Position numbers and translations under genes: made by a program. This document shows, piece by piece, positions 51,501-64,000 of a DNA stretch of 64,000 nucleotides. Origin of the DNA: Opisthocomus hoazin (Eukaryota; Chordata; Aves; Opisthocomiformes; Opisthocomidae); assembly GCF_030867145.1 (NCBI RefSeq), contig NC_134422.1, positions 1,022,001 through 1,086,000 of the forward strand, read 5' to 3'. Position 1 is the stretch's first letter; each line of letters begins with the position of its first letter. The notes beneath the pieces were generated by a model, which worked only from the letters and a program-made list of their open reading frames with translations, made no database searches and had not been told where the DNA came from.

Positions 51501-53060
51501 CATGAGACTAGCAGTGGCTCTGCCTGTGATTTAAGTTTCCCTGCTCAGTTGCTTGGTAATATAAATCTGAATTTCTGCATCCACTTCTGGAATGTTACTC
51601 CTCGCTTTTAACTTTGTAGATATCAGCATTACTTTCTTTCGATAACAGCAATTCTAAAATTGAGATTAGGTAGCAACAGGCAAACTTGGTTTAGTTTATA
51701 ATTACAACATTTTTTGGGAAGAATAATTTACATGTTTTTATATTGAGGGATTTAAAAAAATTGATTTATTATTATGCAAATTCAGAGTCATGTCTTTTTG
51801 TATAAACCTGGAAAAATGCTTCTTGAGATATATTTATAATGCAAGCTTGAAGTCCATTCGTTTCATTTTTGTAGATGAGAAAGGAGTCCTTTTCCAAAGC
51901 TTAGTAAATACAATTTTTCAAAAAACTGGATGTTCTCACTCAGCATCCCCTGCAGTGGTCAGGTAAGCGCCGCAGTCTTCCAAGCGCAGTGTCAGAAGCG
52001 TTGCTGCCGTCTGCTTTTGGGTGTCCCATCACAAGTGCTTGCCTGAAGTCCACGAGCAGCACGGGCAGTGAAGAGAAATTGCCTGCTTCCCTCGGGCCTT
52101 CAGATGCTGCGAGTGCGGAGCCGGCCTTTTCCTACGGGCTCTTTGGGAAACCTGAGGGCAGGTACTCTACTGGAATGTTTGCTCTGTGCTGGTGGTCCTC
52201 AGCCTTGGGTCCATGGTCCGCAGCTGTGAGGGTGGGACCTCCTCCAGGCAAAGTTGTGCTCCTCTCTCCCCTCCAGCTTCTGCCTTGGCTCCAGTGGCTT
52301 AAACACATTGAAATCTCATAGGGCACATGTTCCTCCGAAGCGACGAAGAGGAGAGCTACCAGGTTCCTCATAGTGTTTTTCACTGCAGTGCTTATAGTTG
52401 ACAGGAATTGCTGTGTCTAGGCCTGTTACATATTTAAAAAGTGATTTTTCTCTTTGTCATGAGAATCCAGTTCTGATTTCCTTACAGTAAAGATTTTCAG
52501 TAGATTGTATTGCCAGAAAGACAAATCTGTTAGGTCAACTTTGATTACATTGGGGAGGCATATTCCAATGTATAATTCACTGGGGTCTGTACTATTCTTC
52601 AAGGAAAATATAAAGCTACCTCAAATGTCAGAGTCTGACAGACTCAAAATGTGTCCCCTCCATACTCCGTCAGGCTCCATTCTAATCCTTAAAGCTCTTC
52701 TCATTCCCCCCACCTGTGCCTTCCAGAGTTTTATTCCATGGCAGAGGCACTTGTCCCAGTAAATGCTCTGCACAATTTAGCCTTGCTTCCATGATCTGGC
52801 TGGCATGAGTGTCATGTTCTGCATAAGGGAGGGAAACTTTCAGGAAATACTTAAGTGGCTTCTTTTTTCATTTAAACATCATCAAATGTTTTGAGGGTGT
52901 AATACAAAGAACAGAAATGCAAAGTCACACACGCAGAATAATGCAAGGCAGGAGCAAACATGACTGATAGGTAGGGGCTGAATGAAAAGGTCTATAGAAA
53001 GATGTGTTCTAGCAGGAGATACTTGGCAAAACAGGTCAAGTGGAATTGTTGGAACGCTGT
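48570..53060. other. Intergenic, AT-rich, nothing recognised
   Basis: About 4.5 kb of mostly AT-rich unique sequence. A small CpG-rich patch lies at about 49.75-49.9 kb. No conserved coding frame, RNA gene or repeat family is recognised. Confidence 0.3.
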
Positions 53061-53440
53061 TGTCCTGGGTTCGGCTGGGATAGGGTTAATTTTCACAAGA
53101 AGCTGGCTGGGCTGACCCAAACCAGCCAATCAAACAGGACATTCTATACCATGTGACATCAGGCTCAGTATTTAAGTGGGGAGCTGGCTCAGCTGTGGGG
53201 ATTTGCTACTCGGGAGCAAGCTGAGCATCGGGTGGTGAGAATACTGTGGCTCTATATTCTTTTTATCAGTATCATTGTTGTTATATTCATCTCCCTTTGC
53301 TGTTCTGTCAACCTGTTTTTATCCCAACCCATGAGTTTTGCCTTTTTCTTCTGATTCTCCTCCCCATCCCGCTGGGGTGAGGGAGGAGTGAGAGAGCGAC
53401 CATGTGGTTCTTTGTTGCCAGCTGGGGCTAAACTGCAACA
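53061..53440 (+). mobile_element. Solo LTR of an endogenous retrovirus (bird ERVL-like)
   Basis: The element starts TGTCCTGGGTTCGGCTGGGA and ends GGGGCTAAACTGCAACA, with terminal TG...CA. Internal landmarks of this avian LTR group are present in order: CTGACCCAAACCAGCC, ATTCTATACCATGTGACATC, a TATA-like CAGTATTTAAG, a TC/AT-rich middle, and CCATCCCGCTGGGGTGAGGG near the end. It appears internally shortened. No primer-binding site or gag/pol follows, so it is a solo LTR. I see no clear target-site duplication. The family name is from memory. Confidence 0.75.
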
Positions 53441-56400
53441 ACTGGGAATGGTTACAAAACTGTAAGATATTTCTGTGGGGATGTGAGTGGTCTGGATGGT
53501 AAAACAAGTGGAAAACCTGCACAAAAAGAACTTTTAAAGTCCAGATGAGGGAAATTCTGCAAAATAATTCCACTTGCAGTTTTAACAAAATTTAACTAGA
53601 TTTTATTTCACAAAACCCCCCCCCCCAAACATATGCTGTTTGCGTGCAGAAATGAGAGCTCATAGTGGCTCTTACATATTGAAGATGTTTGTGCCTAGCA
53701 TAGATTTTTTGGTGCTGCCATTGGCTTAACTGTTTTCCAGGTTTCAGGCTGATGTTGTAAGCATAGGTAGGTGGTATGCCCAAGTATGTGGGTTGGGATG
53801 TGTGGCCTCCCAAAAGCTGAGTGGGCCAGTTGTCTTCTAAATAGTTGGAAGAAACTGTCTAATCAGTATCAAAAGGCTTATTGAGATGAAGCTGTAATTT
53901 TTTTCAAAATGGAGGCACAAGGTTAATCTTTAATACCTTTGCTCTGGTTCTGATTTAACAGGAGCCTGACAAAAAGTAAGTTGAACTTTGATTGCGGTGT
54001 AATTTTTCTCTGTTTATTCCTTATAGCGTTTGAATTGGCCTTTCTTACAGTTTTGTTAGATGGAAGTGTTTGCGTAGTTTGTCATGGCGAAGTTTTAGTT
54101 TTGCTAGCCTGAGGAACAGATGCTGTTGAAAAACCCCCATAATACTGCTAATAAAGCACTTATGAATCACTGAAGTTCTGACTGGTCAAACTGTTGTGAA
54201 CAGCAGCATTTTGTCAGCAGCTAAATCTGTTCTCCATGCTAACTGCCTGCCTCTCATCTATAATTACTGAATTCAAAATGGAACTCAAGCTGAAAGTTCA
54301 AGAACAGCTTGACAGCCTGTTCTCATGCAGATAACTTGTATCTTAGCTCAGTCACATCCTAGGAATGTTTTTATGACAATTGTTCATACGGCTACATAAG
54401 AGATTATTTCCCTATCAATACGTGTATTTCTTGTCTGTTGGGCATTGCCTAATTCTGCATGTAAAACTCAAGGACATCCACTGAGACCACAGATTTGCTG
54501 TTACTTCTATTACTGCATCCTTAGTAAAGGCTGGTGGGCGGCTGTCTTCTGCAAGAGCATCCATGAGACTGGATTGTTCAGTCATTGGTTATATGGCATA
54601 ACACATCGAGGGACTCTAAACACGTGTTACAGAATAAATGCCCCTTGCATTGCAAGCAAACACCTTGATTTTTTTAGGGTGTTTTTTCCTGGTGGAAGTG
54701 TGTTGTAGAACAGTAGCATTCTAGTGTATTAACAATATCTCTGCTGCTTTCTTAAGCTGAGGTCTAGATCATTGCAAAAATTGCACAAGATACAGCGTTT
54801 TAAACATTGGCAGGATTAACAGATGCAGTGCTTTATTTAGTTTGGTAATCTTTTTATTGTTTAATATAATCTTAGAATTATACATTTGTGTATTAACTGT
54901 GTTTGTTATGTGAAAGATAAAGTACCTGTGCTTCAAGATAAATCTAGGCTGCAGAAAAGAGGCATTTTCTCTCCTTTGTGTGGGAAGAAGGAAAATGATT
55001 GAGGCGGAACCTTATGCTGGATAGTTCTGAAAAGAGGGGTTTGCTTTAGCTGCCCTGGTTTGCAGCCCTGTCCAAATGACACGAGCAGCAGAAGTCTCGC
55101 GCATGTACCCTTTGCTGGTCGAGATAGCGGCACAGCAAGGAAAAGGCTGGAAAGCACCATTTCTGTCACTGACCAATTCTATGAGACGGAGTTCAACCCC
55201 CCTGCGGGGTGGGAAGGAAGCTGTGACACAACCAGGCTGCGTCTCGTGGCGTACGGCACCGTTTGGAGCAGCCCAAGGGTTGTCTTGTGCTGTACCAGAC
55301 ATTAACGGCTCCTAGGAAGTCACCTTTCGAGGCTCTCTCTGCTATGGTAGGCAAAGTGATTCTGCAGAAGCTTCTTGGATTAATACAGAAGATGACTAAG
55401 GTGAACAAATTCATGACAGCTGCAGAGAGTATAGCAAAAGCTTTTCTCTCCATGAATTTCATAGCTCCGAGACCTCTGTATTTTTGACAAGAAACTCAAA
55501 ACTTTATCCTCCTGATATTTTACTAGAGGCATTTTGTTTTGTGATACACATGCTACAGTACATGCTTGGGGATGTTTTGGACTTTTTTGGTTTGAACTAC
55601 AGCTGAATCTCTCTTCACACTTCTGTTTCTGTGTGCTTGAATATACCAGCCATAAAGGGATGTGGTAACTCTTCTATGCAAGATCAGTGGTTGTCCTCTG
55701 AAGCTAATACTAGCTTCTGTTATGAAAGTGCTTAGTGCTTGGTCACAGTTTAAAAGGCAGGCCTTGTGTACCCGACACCATCTTCCTTCTCCTGTGGGCT
55801 GAATAGCAGCAAGACTTGATAAATGCCAGAGTGTTTTAGTTAATGGTGACTGCTGCAAAGTGTTGTTAAATAAAAAACATACGATCGCATATGTTGAGGG
55901 TTCAGAACTCACTTGTACTCTACAAATGTTAATAATGACTTTCAAGCTTTCTGGGAGTCCTTTATGAGAGGGGTTCATTACAAAACCAACTTTCTGTCTC
56001 AGATCTCCTCTGATTTTAAAGATATGGAAGTATTAGTTTCAGTGATAGCTTCAGGACTTCCAAAATAATAGTGTGCTGATAGAGAACAGCCTTCTCTTAT
56101 TCTGCTTGGGTGTCAGCTTCTTGAGAGATATTTGCCCCTTGCTTCTTGTTTTACCTCTTGCTAACACTCCTTCCACATCCCGTAACCTCCCAACACAAAC
56201 AAAATAGAAATAAAAGGAAGAAACTGTTTCATGACACAGATGTTGGAAAGACATTTTTCCCCCAGCTGTGAAGTTTGCCATAACAAGGTTGTGTGAAGGT
56301 GCCTGACTATGTAAACTCCATGCTGCAGGCTTCAGGTGGACCAGAGAACCTCGTTTGTGCTCTGTGCCCAAGAGCAAATTTCATCCTAGATGTTGTTAAA

Positions 56401-59400
56401 AGCTCCTGTGCTTAACTGTGGCATGGCTAACAGCAAATGATTGCTTAAATCTCCAAAGTAATAAAGATAGGTAAATTACAGTAATGTGAAAAATCTGTGC
56501 TTCTGCAAAAACCCCACCCTAGTATTGTTTGGATTGCATCTGACCCACTAATGCTTGGCTCGCTCTCTTTCAAAACTGAATTGAAACCTAGGGTGAATGT
56601 AACTATTCCAGGGAATTCAAGTAGTGAATCGTGGTGCTTGAATAAAACCGCACAAAAATATCATAAACAGTAAAAACGTGTGGCATTTGCTCTGTCTGAA
56701 ACAGCTTCAGTTTCTGAGCTGGAAGTTGGAAATGCTGCTGATCACCCTCTTCAGGAGTTATGTACCACCAGGGTATGTGACTGAGAGACATCCACTTATA
56801 AGCGGGGTATGAAAGGTTGATAAATCACAAAAAAAGACATACTTTTATGTGGAAAAAATGCATTCGGCATTTTTTCCTGAGTAAAGTATGCAGAAAACCT
56901 GCTTAAATGGGGCATATAATTTTTAATGAATCAGACCCTTTCTCCTAGGAAATGAAGCAAGTATGATAAATATGATGGAAACTGGTGAATATCTAGGGTC
57001 TAGTAATCATATCAGTTTTGAAATCCACCTGAGGGTTTATGTGAAAGGTAGTAGCTCAAAAGGGTTAGTCTGTGGACTAGCAGACTGAGGAATGTGGGAT
57101 AAATTGAAGAAAATTGATTGTCATCAATTAACAACAAAAAAAGTGCTACTGAAATGGGGACGCACTAGAAGAACAATTAGGAAGACACAAGGCACATTAG
57201 TTTTGGTAAATCAAGAGCCCACTTGCTTAGGAATTTATTTGTTAAGGAAACCAGGTGTTACTTTCTTGGGAACGCCTACCCTGCAGTGAAACTTTCCTTA
57301 TCTGATTTTCTTTGCTTCACCAAAATTTTGTGTTTGCCGAATACAAGCAACACAAGTTTTAACAAAGTGAAAGAGAAGGTAGCTGTTGGAGGGATTTGGA
57401 GCAGATCGAAAATTAATGAGCAGTCTATTCAGAGACAGGCTCTGAGCTCCTGAACTTGGAGGTTGGTTTTGAATTTTCCACATTTGCAAACGCACCGGCC
57501 AGCAGCTGTGCATGTGACAGGAGATATGTAAATGTGAAAATTAAGCTTATCTTTAGCAGCACAAGCACATTTTCTTTGATTCCAATAATCAAACACACCA
57601 AAACTCCTAAGCAATTGCATTCCTGCTGCTGCCCATTGAGTACGAAGCAGATGCTTTTCTTCGCTTTGGTCCTAGTCGCACATGTAGAGTTTTCTCAAGA
57701 GCAGTATATATAAAAACCATGTTTCCTTGGAAGACATGACTTTGGAAGTTTATAGGGATATTAATATATAGAAACATTTTTCTGCAACTAGTGTATGTTC
57801 TTTCTTTTTTTGGTGTACAACAAAATTGTGAGACTGTTTTGTTAAAGTGTTTTGCCTTTAGAGATGACATCAGATGTATGATAGGTGCGGTAGCTTAAAG
57901 TGTCAGCAGATGAAGAGATTTGGATCCTTGCAACTTTCAAACATTAAATCTGTTCATGTATTTCTGGAAATTTGCATAAAGTTGTTCATACTGTGTTCCT
58001 TGTACAGAGCTCGTGTTCCACACTGGGGGATGCTTTTTCTGTGAAACATGCGGATTGGCAAAGATGAAGTCAAAGCAGCACGCAGCATTTGCTTGCCTCT
58101 TATGGAGATAATGAGGCCAATAGAAAAATTCATTACTTTGTAGTTGCTTTTTATAGTGTATTATTAAAAGAAATACAGGATTTCTGGCAGAACAAAATAC
58201 TCAGTTTTCAGAAACTGGATGGGAAATTAAATAATGGCCATCAGTATTGATTAATCAGGGTTTCATTTTTGTTTGATCAAGCTGACAACTAGCCATAGAC
58301 AGTAGAAAGTGTTTGTCTGGGATACTGGAACCCTGGTAACTTTTTAAGTAGTCAAAGAAAAACCACTCAAATAAGCAATGCCCCCTGAAAAATCAAGCCC
58401 ATGGCAATCTAACACCAACTCCTTTTTAGTGTAGCTGTTTTAGAATACACTGGAGTTCAAAAAGTAATTAAAAAAAATTGCACCTGGGAAGCTAAACCAC
58501 GAGCTCAAAGGGGGTACATAAAATTTCTCGTAGATGGAGGGCTGTACTATATCATCCTTATATTCTCGCCACTTTATTGATTCATGGTGAAGGCAGTCAT
58601 CAACATGGACTGGGTAAGTGTATCTCCAAGTAGATTAGCATCATGGCAATATTAAAATTATGTCTGGGTTTACCTGTCTTAAGATGGGCATATCGTCAGC
58701 TGCAATCCATGGCAATTAAAGGAAATCTGATTTTTGTTGGACCTGACTTCATTTTATGAAGGAGCACAGAAAGCAAAGTTAAGGACCCTACCTTGAGAAT
58801 TGATGATCTTCAGCGGGAAAGTGGGAAAACATAAATTGAAAACTATAGGGGGAAAAAAAGTTCACAAAATTTCTGCAAATTCTTAGCAAAGAGACAACTA
58901 TGCAAGGCATTGCCTGCTTTACCTTCCCATGTCTAACAACAGGAATCAAACTACACCACAGCTGACCCCAATGGGATAGCAGCAGGTTTTATTGCTGCTC
59001 ATGCCATCATTGACAGGACTGCAGCGCTTAAAGGGTTTGTGATAAGAGGGTATTCTTTCTGGGTGAATTCAAGCAGTTACTTGAGAAGAAAGGTAGCAAA
59101 AGAAACTCAGTGGAAACCTTAAGGTTGTTTAATGCACTGCTTGTAAAGGCTGAAGGTTTGGAGATTCCCAAAGCAGATGTCAAGCTTAAGGGCTAAGGGA
59201 GCAAGAGGCCTTTCTTCTCACAGTCTCTTCAGCAGGTTGGGAAAAATGTATAACGCTGCACTTTGGATTTGGGGGGGGCTTTTAACTGCCCTCTTGATGA
59301 CTAAAGTAGTCATTATCATTAGAAGGATTTGACAGGTTGGTTGGGAAAGACCACCTGCCAGATGTTGCTACAGGATAGGCCTGCCTTCCTCTAATGAAGG

Positions 59401-61765
59401 GAAAGGGGCCGCCCGACTTGAACACGTGGAAAACCTGGTTCTTGGGTTAGGTTGCCAATTCCTTCCTAAAAGATGATCTGCAGCTTCTGGAACTAGGACG
59501 TGAACTGTGAAACAGCTGTAAGGTTTTGTCCTTGTAAAATTGTCCTGTCAAGCTCCTTCCAAGTAAAACCAAATCCAAAGTCCAACACTGCTTTGAAAAG
59601 TCCCTTTACGATGCTGTACAAGGTCTGAAGGAGGAAAAACATTGGCAAATGTAACTATTCAGAAACATTGTGCAAAATCCGTCTATTACTGTAGCTTCAG
59701 TTTCTTCACAGGGTCTGAGGAATGGCCCTCATATCTAAGTATATAACGGACAAGAGTTAATTGATGTAATTCTTGGTGTCTGTTTAGTCAAACTTTCAAA
59801 CTGGGAATTGTGCCTCTTGAAGTGCCATCTTAAGCTATGACCTGGATTAATTTACGGCTGCTCTCTGATTATATGGAGATAAATGAACAAGGACTTTTTC
59901 TGGGCCACAAAAAATACCATGCTAACAACTTACAAATACATTTTTTTCTTTCCTTACATTGACTAAGGCACCTGAGGTCACTGGTTCAGTTTATGCAACT
60001 GCAGCCAAGAAAACGGTCTGTAAGAAATGAGGAGTCCAAAGGTATCAGTGACAAAGCAGGAACTGGAAATAGGATGGACTGAAGGAATTAATATCTAGCA
60101 TCTGTTATATACTTATTTTTACACCCAGATGCTGGGATCAACTCGAATACTTGAAAAAACAAATGTCCTGTGAATACTTAGGATAGAAAGTGCACCTGAT
60201 AATCTACCTGCAGCACAGTCAGTGACCCTCTGCTCTCCGTGCTGCCTGCAGCAGAAGTCCTTGCGATATGTTACTGCCTTGTCTGAAGACTTGGATGCAG
60301 GGGATCACTGTTGGTCATAGTAATTCCAAAATAAAAATAACTTCTGTTTCAAAAGAATATTTGATGTCTCATTTGTAATTTTACCATGCAAATTATAACA
60401 ATTTGACAGTTCTCCTTTGGCATGTCTATTGCATCCATAGTGTATAAGATGCATTCATACAATATTTGTTGTAATTACTTTTCATTGGTGGGATGATTGC
60501 ATTTTCTCTACTTACTCATAAGGAGTATTTTCTAATATTGGCCTCACACTTTAATCATTTGCCACATACAATTTTATCTTAGCATGTATTTATTGCATTT
60601 CTGTTTGACATTTTTAAAAATCCTGCACTCTACAGAAACTTTTTGTATTTCACAGCTTCCCACTTGATGATAATTTCTTTTTTTAAGATTAAATACTTTA
60701 ATGGGAGTTTTAAGATGGTGAGACACTTACCTGTCTGGCTGAGATTCTGGCATCTTTGGGGGCAGGGCGGCAGCGAAAGAAGGATGAGTCGTTTTGTATT
60801 TTAACTCGTCTCCCACAGATCTTCAATAAAACATATTCCTCAGGAAGGTGGTGCTTCCTGGGAGGGGTGAACTGTGAAAAGGCTATCGAAAAACTAAAAA
60901 AGTTTTCAAAAGGTGTTCCTGAGGCCTGGCCATATCTGAATTAGGTTTGGCTCAAGGATTAGGGAATTTGTTAAATTTAGGGCATATGTGTGTGACAGCT
61001 CTTTTAATTACGCCCATCTCTTTTTCTTACAGTCTACATCTATTTCAGACTTTACTTCTGAAATCCTTGTGATGTTATTAACCCAGTGTTCTGGAGGTGG
61101 CAAACAATGTGCTTCCATCTTACAGGATGGCTAGACTACCTGGAGACGAGCTAGCTATGTTCATTCAGAAGAAATTTGGAGGTGCTTTAGGCATAAACCT
61201 GAAGTCTGAACTGTTCCAAATTTCATGGGCTTACATGGGCTTGGACTTCATTGACTTCTTTGGGACACAATGGTTTGCACTGAATGCGGGGTGCAAGAGG
61301 AGTGGTGTTAGAATGCAAGGAAGTCATGCAGGGCAAGCTGTTGCAGATGAATGCAGAGGCCAGCAGTAAGTGTCAAGGGCTTGAGCATTTTAAGATTAAG
61401 TAATGGTGAAAGTGCTAAAAAAGCAGAAAAAATTAACACAGATCTGATAATTTGTGATGAAGACTTAAGGAGGATTTTGCCTTGGCTGCTGCATTAAATC
61501 AGATTCTGTATGGTGGAGCCTTCATGCTTTTGGAGAATTCTGAAATTCTTTTGATTATAGAGGAAACATGGAAAGTTTGGTTTGGGGGATTAATTTCATG
61601 TTGTGAAGAATGAATACGAAAAAGTAGCTAGAATATGAAGTCAAACTTAGTTTTTTCTGTCATGCAGGTTTAGGGTTATTGACACTTGAACACCATTCTT
61701 CCTGACTTCAAGCAGATCTCCGCCTTATGTTGCGTTGTGCTTGTTTTGATACATGTAACTTCAGA
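53441..61765. other. Long AT-rich, CpG-poor intergenic stretch
   Basis: More than 8 kb with few CpG dinucleotides (a mild exception at about 55.0-55.3 kb) and no CR1 copy that I recognise. No ORF exceeds 141 codons and none resembles a known family; the 57.9-60.7 kb part has no ORF of 60 codons. It could contain very old repeats I cannot recognise. Confidence 0.35.
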
Positions 61766-62096
61766 GCTGTTTACAAATATCTGAAGGGTGGGTGTCAGGA
61801 GGATGGGACCAAGCTCTTTTCAGTGGTGCCCAGCGACAGGACAAGGGGCAACGGGCACAAACTGAAGCAGAGGAAGCTCCAGCTGAACCCGAGGAAGAAC
61901 TTCTTCCCTCTGAGGGTGCCGGAGCCCTGGCCCAGGCTGCCCAGGGAGGCTGTGGAGTCTCCTTCTCTGGAGATATTCAAGACCCGCCTGGACAAGGTCC
62001 TGTGCAGCCTGCTGTAGGTGACCCTGCTTCGGCAGGAGGGTTGGACTAGATGACCCACAGAGGTCCCTTCCAACCCCTACTATTCTGTGATTCTGT
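61766..62096 (+). mobile_element. CR1 LINE 3' fragment, 0.33 kb
   Basis: ORF2 C-terminal codons [20 protein letters not shown], then [14 protein letters not shown] and [20 protein letters not shown], followed by the GACCCACAGAGGTCCCTTCC end and ATTCTGTGATTCTGTAG. The frame is intact across this short piece, suggesting a fairly young insertion. 5'-truncated. Confidence 0.94.
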
Positions 62097-64000
62097 AGCA
62101 GTGACACATTTGCAGGGTGGGTCAGACCTGGCATTGACTGTCCTCGCCTTGCGGGCATTTCTACCGAGATCCGTCTGTTCGAGGGGACTGTCACCGCAGT
62201 TCTTCCTGGCAGACTGTCCCCCTCCCAGTCCCGGGCAGAGCGAGGGCGTTTGCAGCAGAGCGGGTGCCTGGCGCGGCCGAGTGCGCGTGCTTCAAATGAC
62301 ACGGGCCACGCTCTGCGTGCGTCGGGGATGATGTCACTAGGTGTGAAGCTGTGTGGGCGCTGGGTGAGAAGTGCTGGACAAGGACAGCGTTCGTGAATTC
62401 CGAGAGCTTTCTCAGGGGAAAGCAGGGGTGCCTGGGGGGAGGGAGGACGGTGCTGGCTGCGGCCGTTGCCCCCTTCCAGGCAGCCCGCAGGTCCCAGGAT
62501 GCGGGGATCTGCCCGGTTTATTCCCTGCAGGAGCCTCCTGCGTGCGGGAAACATTGGGGCAGCTCTGGCTCCTTAAAACCCTCGGATGGCATGGACGGGT
62601 TAGAGCAGGTCTGGCAACTTCTGCATTTGCTTTGGGAGAAACTTTAAGTGCCATGGCAATGAAAATAAAAGAAAAAGCTTACTAACTACGGTTTTTGTAC
62701 ATGATTTTTATTAAGAGCCAGCTACACGCAGCCCCAGCGTGCCCAAGGTTTCATGCCCATAGCTGCAGACCGACAGTGTGTCAGCACAGGAGTTTATTTG
62801 GGTTTACCCCAGCTGGTGCCTGCCGGGTTGTCGGGCACTGTGCTGGCAGTGAGGCACTGCCCGGGCCGTGGGCATCCCCATGGGAAGGGCGATGCTCCCC
62901 ATGCCGTTCCCAGCGGAGACCGTGCTGCCCTCCTCGTGCGTGCATGCGTGTGTCTGCGCTCATGGGTCCCACACGTGAAACACGGGCAGCTGAGGCTTAT
63001 GAAATGGTGAGGTGTGGAAACGCAGGTGCACGCTTCCATGCAGCTCATTTCATTCTTTAAATCTGAAGCTAAGGGTATGTCTGAGAGCGCAGGAAAATGT
63101 TGGTGTGTTATTTTATTCAGAAATGTGATAAGACGTGGTGATTATGCTCCATTACGATATATATGCTGTGCCTCCCTTGCCTTTTTACTCTGATCCGGGA
63201 TGGTGTGATGCCCAGCTGCCTGATTTTTATGTCCCAGTAACATACAGGCCATTTTTACAAACAACTGTGATGCGGCCAAGCGAGTCCTATTAGATGGTTG
63301 GCTTTGATCTCACTGGTTTCAGCAGCACAGCAGTGGAGCTGCAGAACAATTCCATGTTGTCCATACTCGAGAGATCTATATCCAAATGTAAAGGCAAGAT
63401 TGTTTATTAGGATATTTTAAAAATGCATTTAATCAGAATAGGTAATTGCTTTATATATGACGTGTTAGGCTATAAAGTCTGCGTTTTTTCAAAGTGTAAT
63501 ATAAAAAAACTCCATAATAAGAACAACAAAAAAACAAACGGAAAAAACTAATGAACTTACTATTAGGGTGAGAAATGAAGTAAAAATTGCCTTCAGTTTT
63601 CTAGAGCTGGTTTGCCCAAAGACTGAGTAAGCAGTTTTACTGTGACTGGGGGGGCTGTGGTGTTTCCTGATCTCTGTTATTTCCACGTGCAGGAAAATCC
63701 TGTGCTGCTCAAGCCCAGTGTGTGCATGCTACACGAACCCCAAAACTTGGGTTATTCATTGCATCTAACTTGTCTTCCCAGGTCACATAAGACAGCGCTT
63801 TTTTGGTAACTAACAGTACTTTATCAGTTCTTCTGGAGCTGTTTTTTCACGGCTTTGGGGCTCAGAATCGTTCTAATTAATTGCTTGTCTAATTTGCATA
63901 TTTTAGTTCATAGTCTCGCGATCCTCTTGGTTAACGCTGCTGTAGTTTGGGTCACTGTGCACCAACGAGGCGGAGGCAGTAAATTGGGATTTTGCGTGGT
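62097..64000. other. Intergenic, nothing recognised
   Basis: A GC- and CpG-richer patch at 62.15-62.6 and 62.75-62.95 kb is followed by AT-rich DNA to the window end. No gene, RNA or repeat recognised. Confidence 0.3.

Noticed and set aside
61097-61369. 90-codon frame as a processed gene remnant
   Set aside because: It reads smoothly, but I recognise no family and see no flanking exon or retrocopy signs.
53441-61765. Internal region of a full-length endogenous retrovirus after the LTR
   Set aside because: No primer-binding site, no gag/pol-like frames and no second LTR are found.

Overview
The window is vertebrate nuclear DNA from a bird. Three things show this: about a dozen CR1 LINE fragments with the avian 3' tail (repeated ATTCTRTG octamers), a solo long terminal repeat of a type common in bird genomes, and one complete multi-exon gene, NR4A2 (Nurr1), with vertebrate intron structure. 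There are no bacterial operons, CRISPR arrays or plasmid features. I cannot name the species.

Layout. At 0.57-1.47 kb lies a strong CpG island with a good splice-donor sequence on the minus strand. Its place upstream of NR4A2 suggests the promoter and first exon of the divergent neighbour GPD2, but no GPD2 coding sequence is visible. From 2 to 24 kb is the intergenic spacer. It holds two tRNA genes facing each other, tRNA-Gly(GCC) on plus and tRNA-Ala(CGC) on minus (10.4-10.8 kb), several CR1 copies (the longest, at 13.6-14.5 kb, encodes a broken reverse-transcriptase C-terminus), small minisatellites and some CpG-rich patches. An AT-rich block full of ATTA-type homeodomain cores (24.56-24.95 kb) and a four-copy 40-bp tandem repeat (25.26-25.42 kb) lie just upstream of the NR4A2 promoter.

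NR4A2 runs from about 26.4 to 32.04 kb on plus. It has two non-coding 5' exons and six coding exons, which join in frame to 598 codons, the length of the human protein. All splice sites are GT-AG. The promoter lies in a CpG island with CRE-like half sites, an octamer and an inverted CCAAT box, which fits the gene's known role as a cAMP- and calcium-induced immediate-early transcription factor. The introns carry a G-rich minisatellite, an AT-rich island and a long pyrimidine tract.

From 32 to 64 kb I find no gene. This agrees with the gene-poor interval that follows NR4A2 in vertebrates. It contains a CpG island directly after the NR4A2 poly(A) site, a purine tract with a 42-bp higher-order repeat (33.5-33.8 kb), a GGGAT-type minisatellite (37.57-38.06 kb), CR1 copies, a 108-bp direct duplication (47.7/48.5 kb), a solo LTR (53.06-53.44 kb) and a long CpG-poor stretch (about 52.4-61.7 kb). 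Most open reading frames outside NR4A2 are by-products of GC-rich or tandem-repeat DNA.
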